Source: Jannaschia maritima (lineage in GTDB: Bacteria; Pseudomonadota; Alphaproteobacteria; Rhodobacterales; Rhodobacteraceae). Taken from it: a stretch of DNA of 64,000 nt. This document shows positions 1-10,200 of the stretch, piece by piece. The notes beneath the pieces are model-generated. The model saw nothing but the letters and a program-made list of their open reading frames with translations, ran no database searches and was not told the origin of the DNA. Both the position numbers and the translations under genes were made by a program. Position 1 is the first letter of the stretch; each line of letters opens with the position of its first letter. The stretch lies in assembly GCF_030973515.1 (NCBI RefSeq), contig NZ_JARGZA010000002.1:1-64000 (forward strand). Direction: 5' to 3'.

Positions 1-19
1 CTGCTCCGCGTCGGACGGA

Positions 20-1159
20 TCAGGCGGCGGTCCGCGCCGCGCGCGCGTAGAGGCTCCCCGCCGCGATGGCGCCGACGGCGCAGATCGCGGCGGCCGTCAG
101 CAGCACGGCCCCCGCCCCGCCCGACGCGAGCGCCGCCGCCAGAAGGGGCGTGCCGGCGAAGGTTCCCACGTTGCCCATCTGCGCCATCCCGCCATTGGCG
201 CGTGCCTGGTCGGCCGGATCCGCGTTCAGGGCGGGAACGGCGGCGAAGTTCGCGCCGGCGAGGAGGCCCGTCGCCGCGAACGTGACGAGCAGGAGCCATG
301 GGGCGGCGGGTCCGTCGGCGAGTGCGGCGGTCCCGGCGAAGCCAATGCAGGACGCCAGGAACGCCCCGGTGGCGATGTGCCCCGGCCGGACCGTTCGGGC
401 GACGAACCCCGACGCGAACGTGCCGGCGAGGTTGGACAGAGGCAGGAGCGGGGTCAGCCAGAGCGCGTTCAGCGCGCCCGGGACCAGGGCGACGAGCGCG
501 ATGAAGAGCGAGGTGTAGATCCCGTGGGCCAGCCCGGGCACGACCAGGCGAACGTTGCCGTAGATCGCGCGATGGATCGCGATCACCCCTGGAAACGACG
601 CCCCCCGGGTCATGATCCGCGGCACGGTCCGCCACATGACCGGCAGGAGGATCAGGCAAGCCACGCCGTGCCATGCATAGACGGTTCCCGGTCCGAAACC
701 GCCCGCCCAGGGCAGCACCGCACCCAGGATCGCGAACCCGACCCCGAAGAAGGTCCCCCACAGCCCCATCACGACCGGCCGGTCGGACGGCGCGCTGCGG
801 GCGGCCATGAGCGTCGGCAACGCCACGACCAAGGCCAGATGCCCCAACCCCTCCCCCACCCGCAGGGCCAGCATCACCGGGAACGGTGGCAGCAGGGCCT
901 GCAGGAGCGAGAGGGCGCCGCTCAGCCCGAGCGCCCAGAGGATAGCGGGCCGCGCGCCGAACCGTGCGACGAACGCCCCCGCCAGCGCCCCTGCGGCGAC
1001 GCCGACGACGGCCACGGCCGACACGAGGAACGCCACCGGCGCGTCGCGCCACACCAGTTCCGCCTCGCCCAGGGTGAGCGACACCTTCGCGAACTGCATC
1101 GCCGAGAGCAGGCCCGCGAGATAGAGCAGGAGGATCAGGGGCCAGGACGTGCGTTCCAT
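20..1159 (-). CDS. MFS family transporter
   Basis: An integral inner-membrane transporter of about 379 residues with roughly 12 hydrophobic helices, as expected for the major facilitator superfamily. The loop after helix 2 has the MFS pattern GAFVARFGARP (near residues 65-75), and a second basic loop lies near the middle. The reading frame is open further upstream, but the ATG at 1159 (Met-Glu-Arg-Thr) comes just before the first transmembrane helix, whereas the upstream extension is arginine-rich, out of character and crosses a terminator-like hairpin. No strong Shine-Dalgarno sequence is visible. The substrate cannot be told from sequence; a drug or metabolite exporter is possible. Nothing downstream is visible because the window begins 19 bases after its stop. 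Confidence 0.85.
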   Translation of the reverse strand: MERTSWPLILLLYLAGLLSAMQFAKVSLTLGEAELVWRDAPVAFLVSAVAVVGVAAGALAGAFVARFGARPAILWALGLSGALSLLQALLPPFPVMLALRVGEGLGHLALVVALPTLMAARSAPSDRPVVMGLWGTFFGVGFAILGAVLPWAGGFGPGTVYAWHGVACLILLPVMWRTVPRIMTRGASFPGVIAIHRAIYGNVRLVVPGLAHGIYTSLFIALVALVPGALNALWLTPLLPLSNLAGTFASGFVARTVRPGHIATGAFLASCIGFAGTAALADGPAAPWLLLVTFAATGLLAGANFAAVPALNADPADQARANGGMAQMGNVGTFAGTPLLAAALASGGAGAVLLTAAAICAVGAIAAGSLYARAARTAA

Positions 1160-1176
1160 GCCGCCGCAATGAAGAA

Positions 1177-1198
1177 GGGGCCGCCGGTTGGCGACCCC
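1177..1198 (-). terminator. Rho-independent terminator-like hairpin
   Basis: On the minus strand GGGGTCGCC and GGCGGCCCC pair around a 4-base loop. The single mismatch is a G-U wobble only in RNA copied from the minus strand, and TTCTTCATT follows. It lies just downstream of the oxygenase remnant and before the MFS start, so it should end minus-strand transcription entering from that side. Confidence 0.6.
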
Positions 1199-1238
1199 CT
1201 TTACGCATAGCCGCAATCGCGACCGATCGTATCGCGGT

Positions 1239-1703
1239 TTAGAAGCCGATCCGGCTGAGCGGACCCGCGAGCTTGCGATGCAGGATCGGGGGCAGGACGT
1301 CACGGGCGAGGGCCTGACGCGTCACCGCCCAGTCGGTCTTGTCCGCCGTACCGGGCCGGGGCTTGAACAGCGTGGTATGGCTCTTGCGAGTGTCGGACCA
1401 GGTGGCGGTGTAGTAGTACATGGCGATCGACATGCGCGGTTCGCCCTGGGGATGGTTCACCGTCTCCGGGTTGCCATGGAACGTGTCCGACCCCGTCGAG
1501 AAGCAGACCATCCGATTGAAGATCGGCACGAAGCTCGCGACCTTGTTCTTCATCTGCTTGTCCCAGATCTCGAACGAGCCGCCCCATTCCTCCCGCCAAT
1601 CGTCGTTCAGATAGATCAGCACGTTCAGACGCCGTTCCACCTTCATCTGCCCGTGCAGATTGAAGTCCGCATGGATGTCGAATGGATAGCTCGGATGGGC
1701 AGT
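1239..1703 (-). pseudogene. 5'-truncated 2-oxoglutarate/Fe(II) oxygenase (prolyl 4-hydroxylase type)
   Basis: This is the C-terminal part of a 2OG-Fe(II) dioxygenase. The reading frame contains the iron-binding HxD motif (His-Ala-Asp, about 11-13 codons into the open frame), RRLNVLIYLN, WGGSFEIWD, the distal iron histidine in TFHG and the 2OG-binding arginine in PRMSIAMYYY. The frame is closed by an in-frame TGA at 1704-1706. The first in-frame ATG (1646) lies after the HxD motif, so a protein begun there would lack two iron ligands. The N-terminal part expected in this family is absent: the outer-membrane protein gene ends about 65 bases upstream. I read it as a deletion relic. Use of a non-standard upstream start is the alternative but would still give an N-terminally short enzyme. 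Confidence 0.7.
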
Positions 1704-1722
1704 TCATGCCCACGCGACGATC

Positions 1723-1748
1723 GAGGGGCCGCGTGTCCGCGGCCCCTC
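1723..1748 (-). terminator. Perfect 11-bp stem-loop downstream of the outer-membrane protein gene
   Basis: GAGGGGCCGCG pairs perfectly with CGCGGCCCCTC across a 4-base loop. It lies 22 bases after the stop of the beta-barrel gene. No T-run follows on either strand, so it may act as an mRNA 3'-end stabiliser or a weak terminator rather than a textbook one. Confidence 0.5.
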
Positions 1749-1770
1749 GCCATAGCCGGTGCCGTCGCGC

Positions 1771-2469
1771 TTAGAACTTATAGGAGGCTCGAAGCTCCAG
1801 CACGCGATAGTCGACATCGACCTCCGATCCGTCGCCGAAGTCGTCGAACGTGACGTCGTCGACGGAATGGAGGGTGTATTGCACGCCCACCACCACGCTC
1901 GGCGTCACCAGCCGTTCGATGCCGAATCCGGCGGCGAAGCCGGTGCCGTCCCCGGAGGAGGTTCCCAGGGGCGAGGTCGAGTCGAAGTCCATGCGAACCG
2001 CGCCGAGCAGGCCGTAGAAGTGGTTGGCACCTCGGACGATGCCGCCGCGCAACGCCACGCGGACGCCGCGGTCCAGGTCCACGCTCGAAAGTCCCGTGGA
2101 TGTCCCGACCTCGACGTCGCCGCCAAAGATGGCCAGTTCCGGGCCCCATACGACGTTGCCCGTCTGGAAATTATAGCCCGCGTGAACGCCATATCCGACC
2201 GCCTCGTCGGAAAGATCGAACAGGGCCGAGTTCGTGTCGTCGTCGTCGTCGTCGTCGCCGTCACCATCGACATCGCCGTCGATGTTGTCGCCATCGACGC
2301 CTGCGAAGCCGAAGCTTCCGCCCAGATAGGCCCCGGCGAATGACGGGGCGGGCACGGCGGGTGTGACGATCACCGGCTCGGGGGCCACGGGGCCGAACTT
2401 CTGCGCGAGGACGGGGGACGTCGACGCGACGACGACGACCGCCGCCGTGGAAAGGTGGTGGAGATTCAT
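1771..2469 (-). CDS. Small outer-membrane beta-barrel protein with Asp-rich loop
   Basis: A 232-residue exported protein. A signal peptide (residues 1-22, ending VLA before Gln) is followed by a Pro/Val-rich linker and then GAYLGGSFGFAG, the typical first strand of the Omp25/Omp31-like (OMP_b-brl) porin family. Alternating Gly/aromatic strands such as VGYGVHAGYNFQTG follow, and the protein ends LELRASYKF, the C-terminal aromatic signal for outer-membrane insertion by the Bam complex. Residues 59-78 are almost entirely Asp and Gly in the first predicted extracellular loop, a pattern resembling calcium-binding repeats. The role in family members is structural or protective; no enzymatic function is implied. 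It is probably a single-gene unit, with a stem-loop downstream and a duplicated 17-bp element upstream. Confidence 0.85.
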   Translation of the reverse strand: MNLHHLSTAAVVVVASTSPVLAQKFGPVAPEPVIVTPAVPAPSFAGAYLGGSFGFAGVDGDNIDGDVDGDGDDDDDDDTNSALFDLSDEAVGYGVHAGYNFQTGNVVWGPELAIFGGDVEVGTSTGLSSVDLDRGVRVALRGGIVRGANHFYGLLGAVRMDFDSTSPLGTSSGDGTGFAAGFGIERLVTPSVVVGVQYTLHSVDDVTFDDFGDGSEVDVDYRVLELRASYKF

Positions 2470-2494
2470 GGATCCGCTCCGGCTGAATGACGAT

Positions 2495-2528
2495 CTATCC
2501 CCGCGCTAGGGCTATCCCCGCGCTAGGG
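2495..2528. repeat. Tandem duplication of a 17-bp element
   Basis: CTATCCCCGCGCTAGGG occurs twice head to tail (2495-2511 and 2512-2528), 26-59 bases upstream of the beta-barrel protein start, so it falls in the promoter or 5' leader of that gene. Each copy holds CCCC and GGG arms that can pair. It could be a recent slippage duplication or a doubled protein-binding site. The rest of the 2470-2632 gap shows nothing I can name. Confidence 0.75.
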
Positions 2529-2632
2529 GACGACCGTGCGGGGAGCAAGAACGCCGGGGCCTCCCGATCGAACGGAGGGGGGCATGTTGCCAGATCGTGA
2601 CGCATCGACCGCGACCTGCCACCCCCGCCCCA

Positions 2633-4027
2633 TCAGAAGTGGATCGCCCGTCCGTCCGCGTCGAGCACGCTCTCGTGCATCATCTCGGACAGGGTCGGAT
2701 GGGGGAAGACGGTGTGGGCGAGATCCTCTTCCGTCGTCTCCAACTGCCGACCCACGACGTAGCCCTGGATCAGCTCCGTCACCTCCGCGCCGACCATGTG
2801 CGCGCCCAGAAGCTCGCCGGTCTTCTTGTCGAAGATGGTCTTCACCATGCCTTCGGGCTCGCCCAGGGCGATGGCCTTGCCGTTGCCGATGAAGGGGAAG
2901 TGGCCCACCTTGATGTCGTGGCCCGCCTCCCTGGCCTTGGCCTCCGTCAGGCCGACGCTGGCGACCTGGGGGTGGCAATACGTGCAGCCCGCGATCTGGT
3001 CCGCCCTGACGGGGTGGACGTCGTTCCTGCCCGCGATCAGTTCGGCCACCACGACGCCTTCGTGGCTGGCCTTGTGCGCGAGCCAAGGCGCGCCCGCGAT
3101 GTCGCCGATGGCCCAGAGTCCCTCGACCCCGGTGCGGCAGTACTCGTCGACGACGACGTGCGACTTCTCGATCTTCACGCCCGCCTCCTCCATGCCGAGC
3201 CCTTCGACGTTGCCGACGATCCCGACCGCGCTGATGACGGTGTCGAATTCGTGCGTCTCGGCCTTGCCGTTCGACTCGATGGTGGCGACCACCACGTCGT
3301 CCTTGCGGTCGAGCCCCTTCACGATCGCCTTCTGCAGGATCGTCATGCCCTGCTTCTCGAACTGCTTCTTGGCGAACTTGCTGATCTCCTCGTCCTCCAC
3401 CGGAAGGACGCGGTCCATGACCTCCACCACGGTCGTGTCGGCGCCCAGGGTGTTGTAGAAGGACGCGAATTCGATCCCGATGGCGCCGGACCCGATCACC
3501 AAGAGCTTCCGGGGCATGTGCGGGGGCTGCAGCGCGTGCTTGTAGTGCCAAACCCGCTTCCCATCGGCCTCCAGACCGGGCAGGTTGCGGGCCCGCGCGC
3601 CGGTCGCGACGACGATGTGGGGCGCGGACAGTTCCTCCGTGCCCCCGTCCGTCGTGACGGCGACCTTGCCCTTTCCGGCCAGCTTGGCCTCGCCCATGAT
3701 CGTCGTGACCTTGTTCTTCTTGAACAGGTGCCCGATGCCGCCGGACAGTTGCTTGGCGACCCCACGGGAGCGCTCCACCACCGCGTCGAGGTCGTAGTCG
3801 ATGCCGTCCGCCTTCAGGCCGAACTCCTTCGCGCGGTGCATCAGGTGGAACACCTCCGACGAGCGCAGCATGGCCTTCGTGGGGATGCAGCCCCAGTTGA
3901 GGCAGATCCCGCCCAGATGCTCGCGCTCGATGCACGCGACGTTCAAGCCCAGCTGCGCCGCGCGGATGGCGGCCACGTAGCCGCCGGGCCCCGCGCCGAT
4001 CACGATCATGTCGTAGGTCTTGGCCAT
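2633..4027 (-). CDS. lpdA: Dihydrolipoyl dehydrogenase (E3)
   Basis: A flavoprotein of 464 residues that reoxidises dihydrolipoyl groups on the E2 subunits of 2-oxoacid dehydrogenase complexes, passing electrons via FAD to NAD+ in the cytoplasm. It has the N-terminal FAD-binding GAGPGGYVAA motif, the redox-active disulfide GGICLNWGCIPTK (cysteines about residues 42 and 47), a central NAD-binding GSGAIGIEFA motif and the C-terminal dimerisation domain with the catalytic His-Pro (FPHPTLSE). The ATG at 4027 is preferred over the one two codons upstream because GGAGG sits 6 bases before it. No E1 or E2 genes are in the window; the upstream DUF924 gene is about 100 bases away on the same strand and could belong to a longer unit. 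Confidence 0.95.
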   Translation of the reverse strand: MAKTYDMIVIGAGPGGYVAAIRAAQLGLNVACIEREHLGGICLNWGCIPTKAMLRSSEVFHLMHRAKEFGLKADGIDYDLDAVVERSRGVAKQLSGGIGHLFKKNKVTTIMGEAKLAGKGKVAVTTDGGTEELSAPHIVVATGARARNLPGLEADGKRVWHYKHALQPPHMPRKLLVIGSGAIGIEFASFYNTLGADTTVVEVMDRVLPVEDEEISKFAKKQFEKQGMTILQKAIVKGLDRKDDVVVATIESNGKAETHEFDTVISAVGIVGNVEGLGMEEAGVKIEKSHVVVDEYCRTGVEGLWAIGDIAGAPWLAHKASHEGVVVAELIAGRNDVHPVRADQIAGCTYCHPQVASVGLTEAKAREAGHDIKVGHFPFIGNGKAIALGEPEGMVKTIFDKKTGELLGAHMVGAEVTELIQGYVVGRQLETTEEDLAHTVFPHPTLSEMMHESVLDADGRAIHF

Positions 4028-4132
4028 TCTCATCCTCCGGGGGGTCGTGCGATCCTTCGGGGCACGTTAGCGGAGGCGCCGGGTGGCGGCACCCCCCTTC
4101 CGTGCAGGTCGGACATGCGCGGGCGTAAACGG

Positions 4133-4705
4133 TCAGGCAGCGTCCTGAAGCTCGCGCACGACGGCGCCATAGCCGCCCGCCTCCACCATCGCGCGTTCCT
4201 CCGGCGTGGACGTCCGTCCCAGCGCCTCGTTGCGATAGGGGAAGCGTCCGTACCGCCGAATGACCTCGCGATGCGCCCGGGCGTGCAACAGCGTCTGCGG
4301 GCTGTCCAGTCGCCCGGCGATCAGGCGCACGGCGCGATGCTGGTCGGGCCCCGTCTCCGCATGCTCGAGGGGCAGGTAGAAGAACTGCCGCGGCGGGCCG
4401 TCGATCTGCCTGTCGAGCCCGCGATGGATCCCGTACTTGGCCGCGTGAAGCGCCAACCGATCGGTCGCGAAGGCCTGGGCCCGTCCGCGGAACATGTTGC
4501 GGGGAAACTGGTCGGTCAGGATCAGATAGGCGAGCGTGCCCCGCGCGCCGCAGCGCCAATGCTGCAGGCCACCGGCGCGGGCCGCGCTCCAAGTGTCCTC
4601 GAAACGCGAACGGATCTTCGCGTCCAGGTCGTCGTCCGATCGATACCAGTCGTCCGGGCCGCATTCCTCCAGCCAGAACGACAGGACGTCCTCCGTCTCG
4701 ACCAT
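4133..4705 (-). CDS. DUF924 family protein
   Basis: About 190 residues, full length for the DUF924 family. The diagnostic core is visible: an N-terminal FWLEECGPDDWY, the central QFPRNMFRGRAQAFATD and a following FFYLPLEHAE. The family is predicted to be alpha-helical with a TPR-like fold and has no established biochemical role. The start at 4705 is chosen because GGGGGAGG lies 7 bases upstream; a longer reading frame would run toward the MFS gene with unlikely composition. It lies 105 bases before lpdA and 68 bases after the second MFS gene, all on the minus strand, so co-transcription is plausible. Confidence 0.85.
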   Translation of the reverse strand: MVETEDVLSFWLEECGPDDWYRSDDDLDAKIRSRFEDTWSAARAGGLQHWRCGARGTLAYLILTDQFPRNMFRGRAQAFATDRLALHAAKYGIHRGLDRQIDGPPRQFFYLPLEHAETGPDQHRAVRLIAGRLDSPQTLLHARAHREVIRRYGRFPYRNEALGRTSTPEERAMVEAGGYGAVVRELQDAA

Positions 4706-4773
4706 CGCGGTGCCTCCCCCCATCGGCTTCGATCCGACAACGACTGCCGCGGGGTTTGGTTCAACCGCAGCGG

Positions 4774-6060
4774 TCAGGCCGCCCTTTCCGGTGCGTCGGC
4801 AGACCCGCCCGGAGCGGGGTCGGCGCCGATCTGTTCCTCCCATTCCTCCACCAGGGTCCCGATCGTGACCGGGGTCGCGGCGGTCGCCACGGCGACGTAG
4901 GGCGCGCTCTCGTCACCCGCATAGGCGGGGCGTCGCGTCATCCGCCACATCGCGTAGAGCGCCATCGCGGCCAGGAGCATCGCGATGAAGAGGAAGAAGC
5001 CCCCCGCTCCCACGCGGTCCATCAGCCATCCGGTCACGAGGGGGCCCCCGATCGCACCGAGCCCGTTCACGAAGAGCAGGCGGGCGGAGGCGGAGGCCAT
5101 GTCGGACCGGTCGAGGTAGTCGTTCGTGTAGGCCAGCAGCAACCCGTAGAGGGGCATGGCGACCCCGCCGACGACGAAGCCCGCGAGCAGCAGCCCCGGC
5201 AGGCCGAACGCACCGGAATAGCCCAGGATCGACGCCCCCGCCCCCAGCAGCGACGCGGCCACCATCAGCTTGCGGCGGTCGTAGCGGTCCGAGGCCCAGC
5301 CGATGGGATACTGGAGCACCATCCCACCGACGTAGATGGTGGCGACGAAGAGGGCGATCTCGGCGGAGGTCAGGCCGCGGGCGGCGCCGAACACGCCCGT
5401 CATGCCGAACAGCCCCGCGAAGACCCCACCCAGGATGAACACGCCCACGAACCCCAGCGGCGACACGCGGTAGAGCGCCAGGAACGACATCGGCTTTGTC
5501 GATTCGAACGGCGGCATGGGGGTGGCGGACAGCAGGATCGGCGCGAAGGCCAGCGACACCAGCACGGACACGATCACGAACAGTTGGAAGTCCGCCGGGT
5601 CGCCGAGCGCGAAGATGCCCTGGGCGGCCACGATGCCGACGCTCTGCGCGATCAGGTACAGCGAAAGGGCCCGGCCCCGCGTCTCGTTCGTCGTCGTGTC
5701 GTTCAGCCAGCTTTCCGCGACGATATAGACCCCGCAGAAGCAGAACCCCAGCAGCAGGCGCAGCACGGCCCAGGCCCATTCGGTCGTGATGACGGGGAAC
5801 AGCACCAGGCAAGCGGAAGCCAGCGATCCGAGCGCGGCGAACACGCGGACGTGGCCGACGCGCCGGATCAGATCCGGGACCGTCTGCGAGCCAAGCAGGA
5901 AGCCCGCGAAGTACGCCGCCATAACGATCGACATGGCGCCCGTGCTGAACCCTTCCAAGCCGCCGCGCACGCCCAGCAGCGTCCCCTGCATACCGTTGCC
6001 GATCATCAGGAACATGACCCCCAGCAGGAGGGCCCAGTTCATGGACAGGACGTTCCACAT
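4774..6060 (-). CDS. MFS transporter (YcaD-like)
   Basis: An inner-membrane transporter of 428 residues with about 12 transmembrane helices. N-terminal hydrophobic segments begin at residue 8, and a conserved acidic stretch YIVAESWLND near the end of helix 5 resembles the YcaD-type MFS subfamily. The loop between helices 8 and 9 has GWASDRYDRRKLM, the MFS A-motif repeat. The cytoplasmic C-terminal tail (about 50 residues) is Pro/Glu-rich. Substrate is unknown. It is followed downstream on the same strand by the DUF924 gene and preceded by queA with a 113-base gap in which I see no promoter or terminator I can defend. Confidence 0.85.
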   Translation of the reverse strand: MWNVLSMNWALLLGVMFLMIGNGMQGTLLGVRGGLEGFSTGAMSIVMAAYFAGFLLGSQTVPDLIRRVGHVRVFAALGSLASACLVLFPVITTEWAWAVLRLLLGFCFCGVYIVAESWLNDTTTNETRGRALSLYLIAQSVGIVAAQGIFALGDPADFQLFVIVSVLVSLAFAPILLSATPMPPFESTKPMSFLALYRVSPLGFVGVFILGGVFAGLFGMTGVFGAARGLTSAEIALFVATIYVGGMVLQYPIGWASDRYDRRKLMVAASLLGAGASILGYSGAFGLPGLLLAGFVVGGVAMPLYGLLLAYTNDYLDRSDMASASARLLFVNGLGAIGGPLVTGWLMDRVGAGGFFLFIAMLLAAMALYAMWRMTRRPAYAGDESAPYVAVATAATPVTIGTLVEEWEEQIGADPAPGGSADAPERAA

Positions 6061-6173
6061 GGCGGCACCCTCGGCGGCTGGATCGAGGGGCGCCTAGACG
6101 GCGGCTGCGGCCCGCGCAATCGCGGATCGCACGAGGTTCTCGCGAATTCGCGGACGACGCCCGAACCCGACCT

Positions 6174-7223
6174 TCAGGGCAGCAGCAGCGACGCGTCCCC
6201 ATAGCTGAAGAACCGGTATCCCCCGCGGATCGCATGATCGTAGGCCGCCAGCATCCGGTCCCGTCCCATCAATGCGGAGACGAGCATCAGGAGGGTCGAT
6301 CGCGGCAGGTGGAAGTTCGTCATCAGCCCGTCGGTCGCACGGAACTCGAAGCCCGGGGTGATGAAGATGTCCGTTTCGCCGCGGAACGGCGCCACAGCCC
6401 CCGTTCGCGCCGCGGTCTCGATCACCCGCAACGCGGTCGTGCCGACGGGGATCACGCGTCCCCCGGCGGCCTTCGTCGCCGCGATCTCGGCGGCCGCGCG
6501 TTCCGTGACCTCGCCCCATTCGGCATGCATGCGGTGGTCGGTCACGTCGTCCACCTTGACCGGGAGGAACGTGCCGGCGCCGACATGCAGGGTGACCTTC
6601 GTGACGTCCACGCCCCGCCTCGCGATGGCGTCCAGGAGGGGCGGATCGAAATGAAGGCTGGCGGTCGGCGCCGCCACCGCGCCCTTCCGTTCGGCCCAGA
6701 CGGTCTGGTAGTCGTCCCGGTCGCGTTCGTCGGGCGCGCGCTTGGCGGCGATGTAGGGCGGCAACGGCATCGTCCCCGCGGCCTCCAGCGCCCGGTCCAG
6801 CGCCTCGCCCGAGGTATCGAAGCGCAGGACGATGCGTTCCGCGTCCTTCGACGCGACCGTGGCATGCAGGTCGCCGAACCGCAGCGCGTCGCCGGGCCGC
6901 ATCTTGCGCATGGGGCGGGCCAACCCCGCCCAGGTGCCGTCCGCCAGCGGCTCGGTCAGGTTCACCTCCACCCGCGCGCGGCCCGATCCGTCGGCCGTCG
7001 GCCGGATACGCTCCCCGACGAGGCGCGCGGGGATGACGCGCGTGTCGTTCAGGATCAGTCGGTCGCCGGGGCGCAGCCAGTCGGGCAGGTCCGTGACGCC
7101 CCGGTCATGGAAGCCCTGCCCGTCCACAACCAGCATCCGGGCCGCGGATCGCGGCACCGCGGGCCGTGTGGCGATCCGTTCGTCGGGCAGGGCGAAGTCG
7201 TAGTCGGACAGCTTTCGGCTCAT
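6174..7223 (-). CDS. queA: S-adenosylmethionine:tRNA ribosyltransferase-isomerase
   Basis: A 349-residue cytoplasmic enzyme that moves the ribosyl part of S-adenosylmethionine onto preQ1 at the wobble position of GUN-anticodon tRNAs, forming epoxyqueuosine. The N-terminus [17 protein letters not shown], the conserved [30 protein letters not shown] and [15 protein letters not shown] blocks all match QueA and the length is normal. It starts 10 bases after the stop of the AsmA-like gene on the same strand, so the two are probably co-transcribed. No other queuosine genes are in the window. Confidence 0.95.
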   Translation of the reverse strand: MSRKLSDYDFALPDERIATRPAVPRSAARMLVVDGQGFHDRGVTDLPDWLRPGDRLILNDTRVIPARLVGERIRPTADGSGRARVEVNLTEPLADGTWAGLARPMRKMRPGDALRFGDLHATVASKDAERIVLRFDTSGEALDRALEAAGTMPLPPYIAAKRAPDERDRDDYQTVWAERKGAVAAPTASLHFDPPLLDAIARRGVDVTKVTLHVGAGTFLPVKVDDVTDHRMHAEWGEVTERAAAEIAATKAAGGRVIPVGTTALRVIETAARTGAVAPFRGETDIFITPGFEFRATDGLMTNFHLPRSTLLMLVSALMGRDRMLAAYDHAIRGGYRFFSYGDASLLLP

Positions 7224-7233
7224 GCGCCTGCCC

Positions 7234-10200
7234 TTACTGCGAAGGCGGGTCCGACCGGAAGATGTCGCGGAACACCCCGGGCGTCAGGATCGAAAGCGGG
7301 TCGACCGAGACGGAGGGCGACGCGACCGCACCCCGGAGGCGATAGGTGAAGCCGAACAATCCCTCGTCGCGGGTTCCGAACAGCGATCCGAACAGTCCGT
7401 TCACGAAATAGATCGGCGACACGACGCCTTGCAGATCCACCCGCTTGCGCGCGACGTCCACCACCCCGTCGGCCGTGATCGACAGGGCGGCGCCCACGGC
7501 GCTGGCACGCCGGACGCGTATGTCGGTCGGGCGCAGCGTGAACAGGCTTTCCACCGTGTCGAACCGCAGGCCCTGCCCGCCCAACTGTTCCAGCAGACCC
7601 ACCACCGACAGCGCCTGCAGCAGGGTGGCCAACGCGGGTGCGTCGCGGATCGAGACATCGGCCCCCGTCAGCTGACCGTCATAGGTGCCCCCGCCGCGCG
7701 GCCGCAGCGACAGCGACATGCGGCCGCCGCGGGCGTCGTTGAACAGGCCCGCCGACCGCAGGACGGCGCCCGCGTCGGAGGCGTCGATCCGCACCGCCAT
7801 TCCGTTCGGCTGCCGCGCCAGTACGCCCGCCACGGGGGTCCCCGCATTCACGCGGCCCTGGAACCGGCCGCCGCGTCCGTCCATGGTCGCGCGCATGTCG
7901 GTCAGGGCGATCCCCTCCGTCACCTGCAGGCGATCCAGCGCGACCTCCACCGGGCCACCGCCCCCCGATCCCCCGCCGGACGATGGCAGACGTCGGAGGT
8001 CCGCCCGTCCCCCGGTGATGCGCACGCCCGGCGGCGCGCCCGGGCCGCGGCCGTCCAGGACGATGGCCCCGTCGAACCAGCCCGCGTCCACCCGGCGCAA
8101 CGTGGCGCGGCGCAGCCCCCCGCCGTCGCGGAACGCGACCGCGCCGCGCAGCGTCAACCCGGGCGCGTCGACGGATAGGGCCGTGATGTCGGGCACGGGT
8201 CCGAGCGTCACGTCGATCGACAGGTCGCCCGCCGATCCCCGCCCCTTCGACCAGCCGAGCGATGGCAGCGCTGCCGCCATCCCGCGCAGGTCGGATCGTA
8301 TCGACAGGCGCGGCGGGGCGCCTTGCGGCAGGGTCGCCTCCACGGTCACGCGGGTCCGGCCCTCCGTCCGCAACCCGTCGAAAGCGACCCCGAGCCGATC
8401 CAGATCGGCCGGCGTGACCGTCGCGGTCCCGCTGACGCGCCCGGGTTCGAGCGCGACCCGCGGCGGCGCTTCCGGCGCCGGGGCGTCGGGATCGGCCGGA
8501 ACGGTGGACGGGGGAGGCAGGGCCTGCCGCCATCCGCCCGTGAACGGGACGCCGTCGAACCGCACCCCGCCGTCCACGGCCACCGCGGATGCGTCGGCCG
8601 TCAGTTCCAGCCGGTCGGCCGCGATGCGCCGCCCGGGAACGATGCGATCCGACGTCATGTCGCGCAGAACGGCCGATACGGACCAGTCGATGTCCGCCGG
8701 GGCGTTGCCGGGGCGCAAGGGCAGGACGACCGCGACGTCCGCCTCCATGGTGCCCGTCGCCAGATCCCGCGTGCGTCGGATGCGTTCGAGCAGGCGGAAG
8801 GGCCGATTGTCCAGGACCTCGAGCACGTCGCCGATGGCACCCCGCGCCTTCAATCGGACCCGCCCTTCCGGCGGTCGGCTCAGGGCGTCGGGCAGGACGA
8901 TCGTGGTGCCCGCTATGTCGACGCCGGGCCCCTCGCCCACGGGCACGACACCACGGTCGGCGCGTATGACCAGCCGTCCATCGTCGAATTGCAGCGCGCC
9001 GGCCGCGGCTTGAGCGGGCGGCATATGGCGCATGTACCGGAACGCGCCCCCCTCGAACGCGATGGAGGCCGAGGCGACCGGTTTGCGGCCCGGGACCACC
9101 CGCAGGGCGGCACGACCGCCGACCCCGTCGCCGCCGATCAGGTTGTCGGCGAACCAGCGTCGGCTGCCGGGGAACAGATCGGGCGGCCAGAGGGCCTTCA
9201 ACTGGTCGACGGCCATTCGCGGAACGGTCAGGTCGAACGCCGCGTGGATGCCTCCGGCGGCGAAGTCGACACGCCCGGACAGCCCGGCCCGGCCGGCGGG
9301 TCCCGACAACGATGCCTGCCCTATGCGGAGGCCGAGTGGCTGCTGCATCAACCGCGCGGTGACGCTTCCCGCATCGAACGCGACCGGTGCCTCGAACGTG
9401 CCGGGGGGATCGAGCAGGACGTCGGACAGCCGAAGCTGCGCCGCGACCGGCCCGGTCGGACCATCCGGAAAGGACAGCGTCCCCCGCCCCGCCGCCTGGA
9501 GCGAGCGCCCGGACGCGGTGACGTTCGTGATCGACACCGTGTCCTTGTCGAAGGGCCACACGAAGCCCAGCGCAACGCGGTCGGCGGCGAGGCGGGGGTC
9601 GTCGGTGAGGCGCAGGTCGCGCAATGCCACCGTGCCCGACAGATCGCCGGGCATCCCGTCGGGCGTCACCGCGAAGCCGGCCCGGGCATCCACCGTACCC
9701 TGGCCCAAGGTCAGTACGGCCACGTCGGGCAGGAGCGCCGCCAGCGTGCCGATCCGCAGGCTGCGAAGACTGCCGGATGCGGACAGGCCCGTCGCGTCGC
9801 GAGTCACGGTCGCCCCGATCGTTGCATCGGGTTGAGCGTCGGGGGCGGCCGTGATCGTCAGCCGTGCCGCATTGTCGGAGCGGTCCAGCGCGAGCCTGGC
9901 CGGCGCGATCGTGGCCGCCAGACCGCTGACAGCATCCGCCACGTCGATGCGCACGTCCTCCACGCGGACGGAGGACAAATCGCGCAGCATCGGGGAAGCC
10001 AGATTCCGGTCCAGAGCGGCCAACGCCGCCGGCCAACCATCCGGCACAGTACCACCCCCCCCGCCGAAGGCCAGCGACCACCGCCCCGCGACGTCGCGCG
10101 CCAGCCCCAGGCGGAGGCCGTCGACCCGAAGCGAACGCGGCACCACCTGGCCGCGCAGGATGGACGTGCCGCGCAGGGACAGGGCCGTGCGCGGGAGGGC

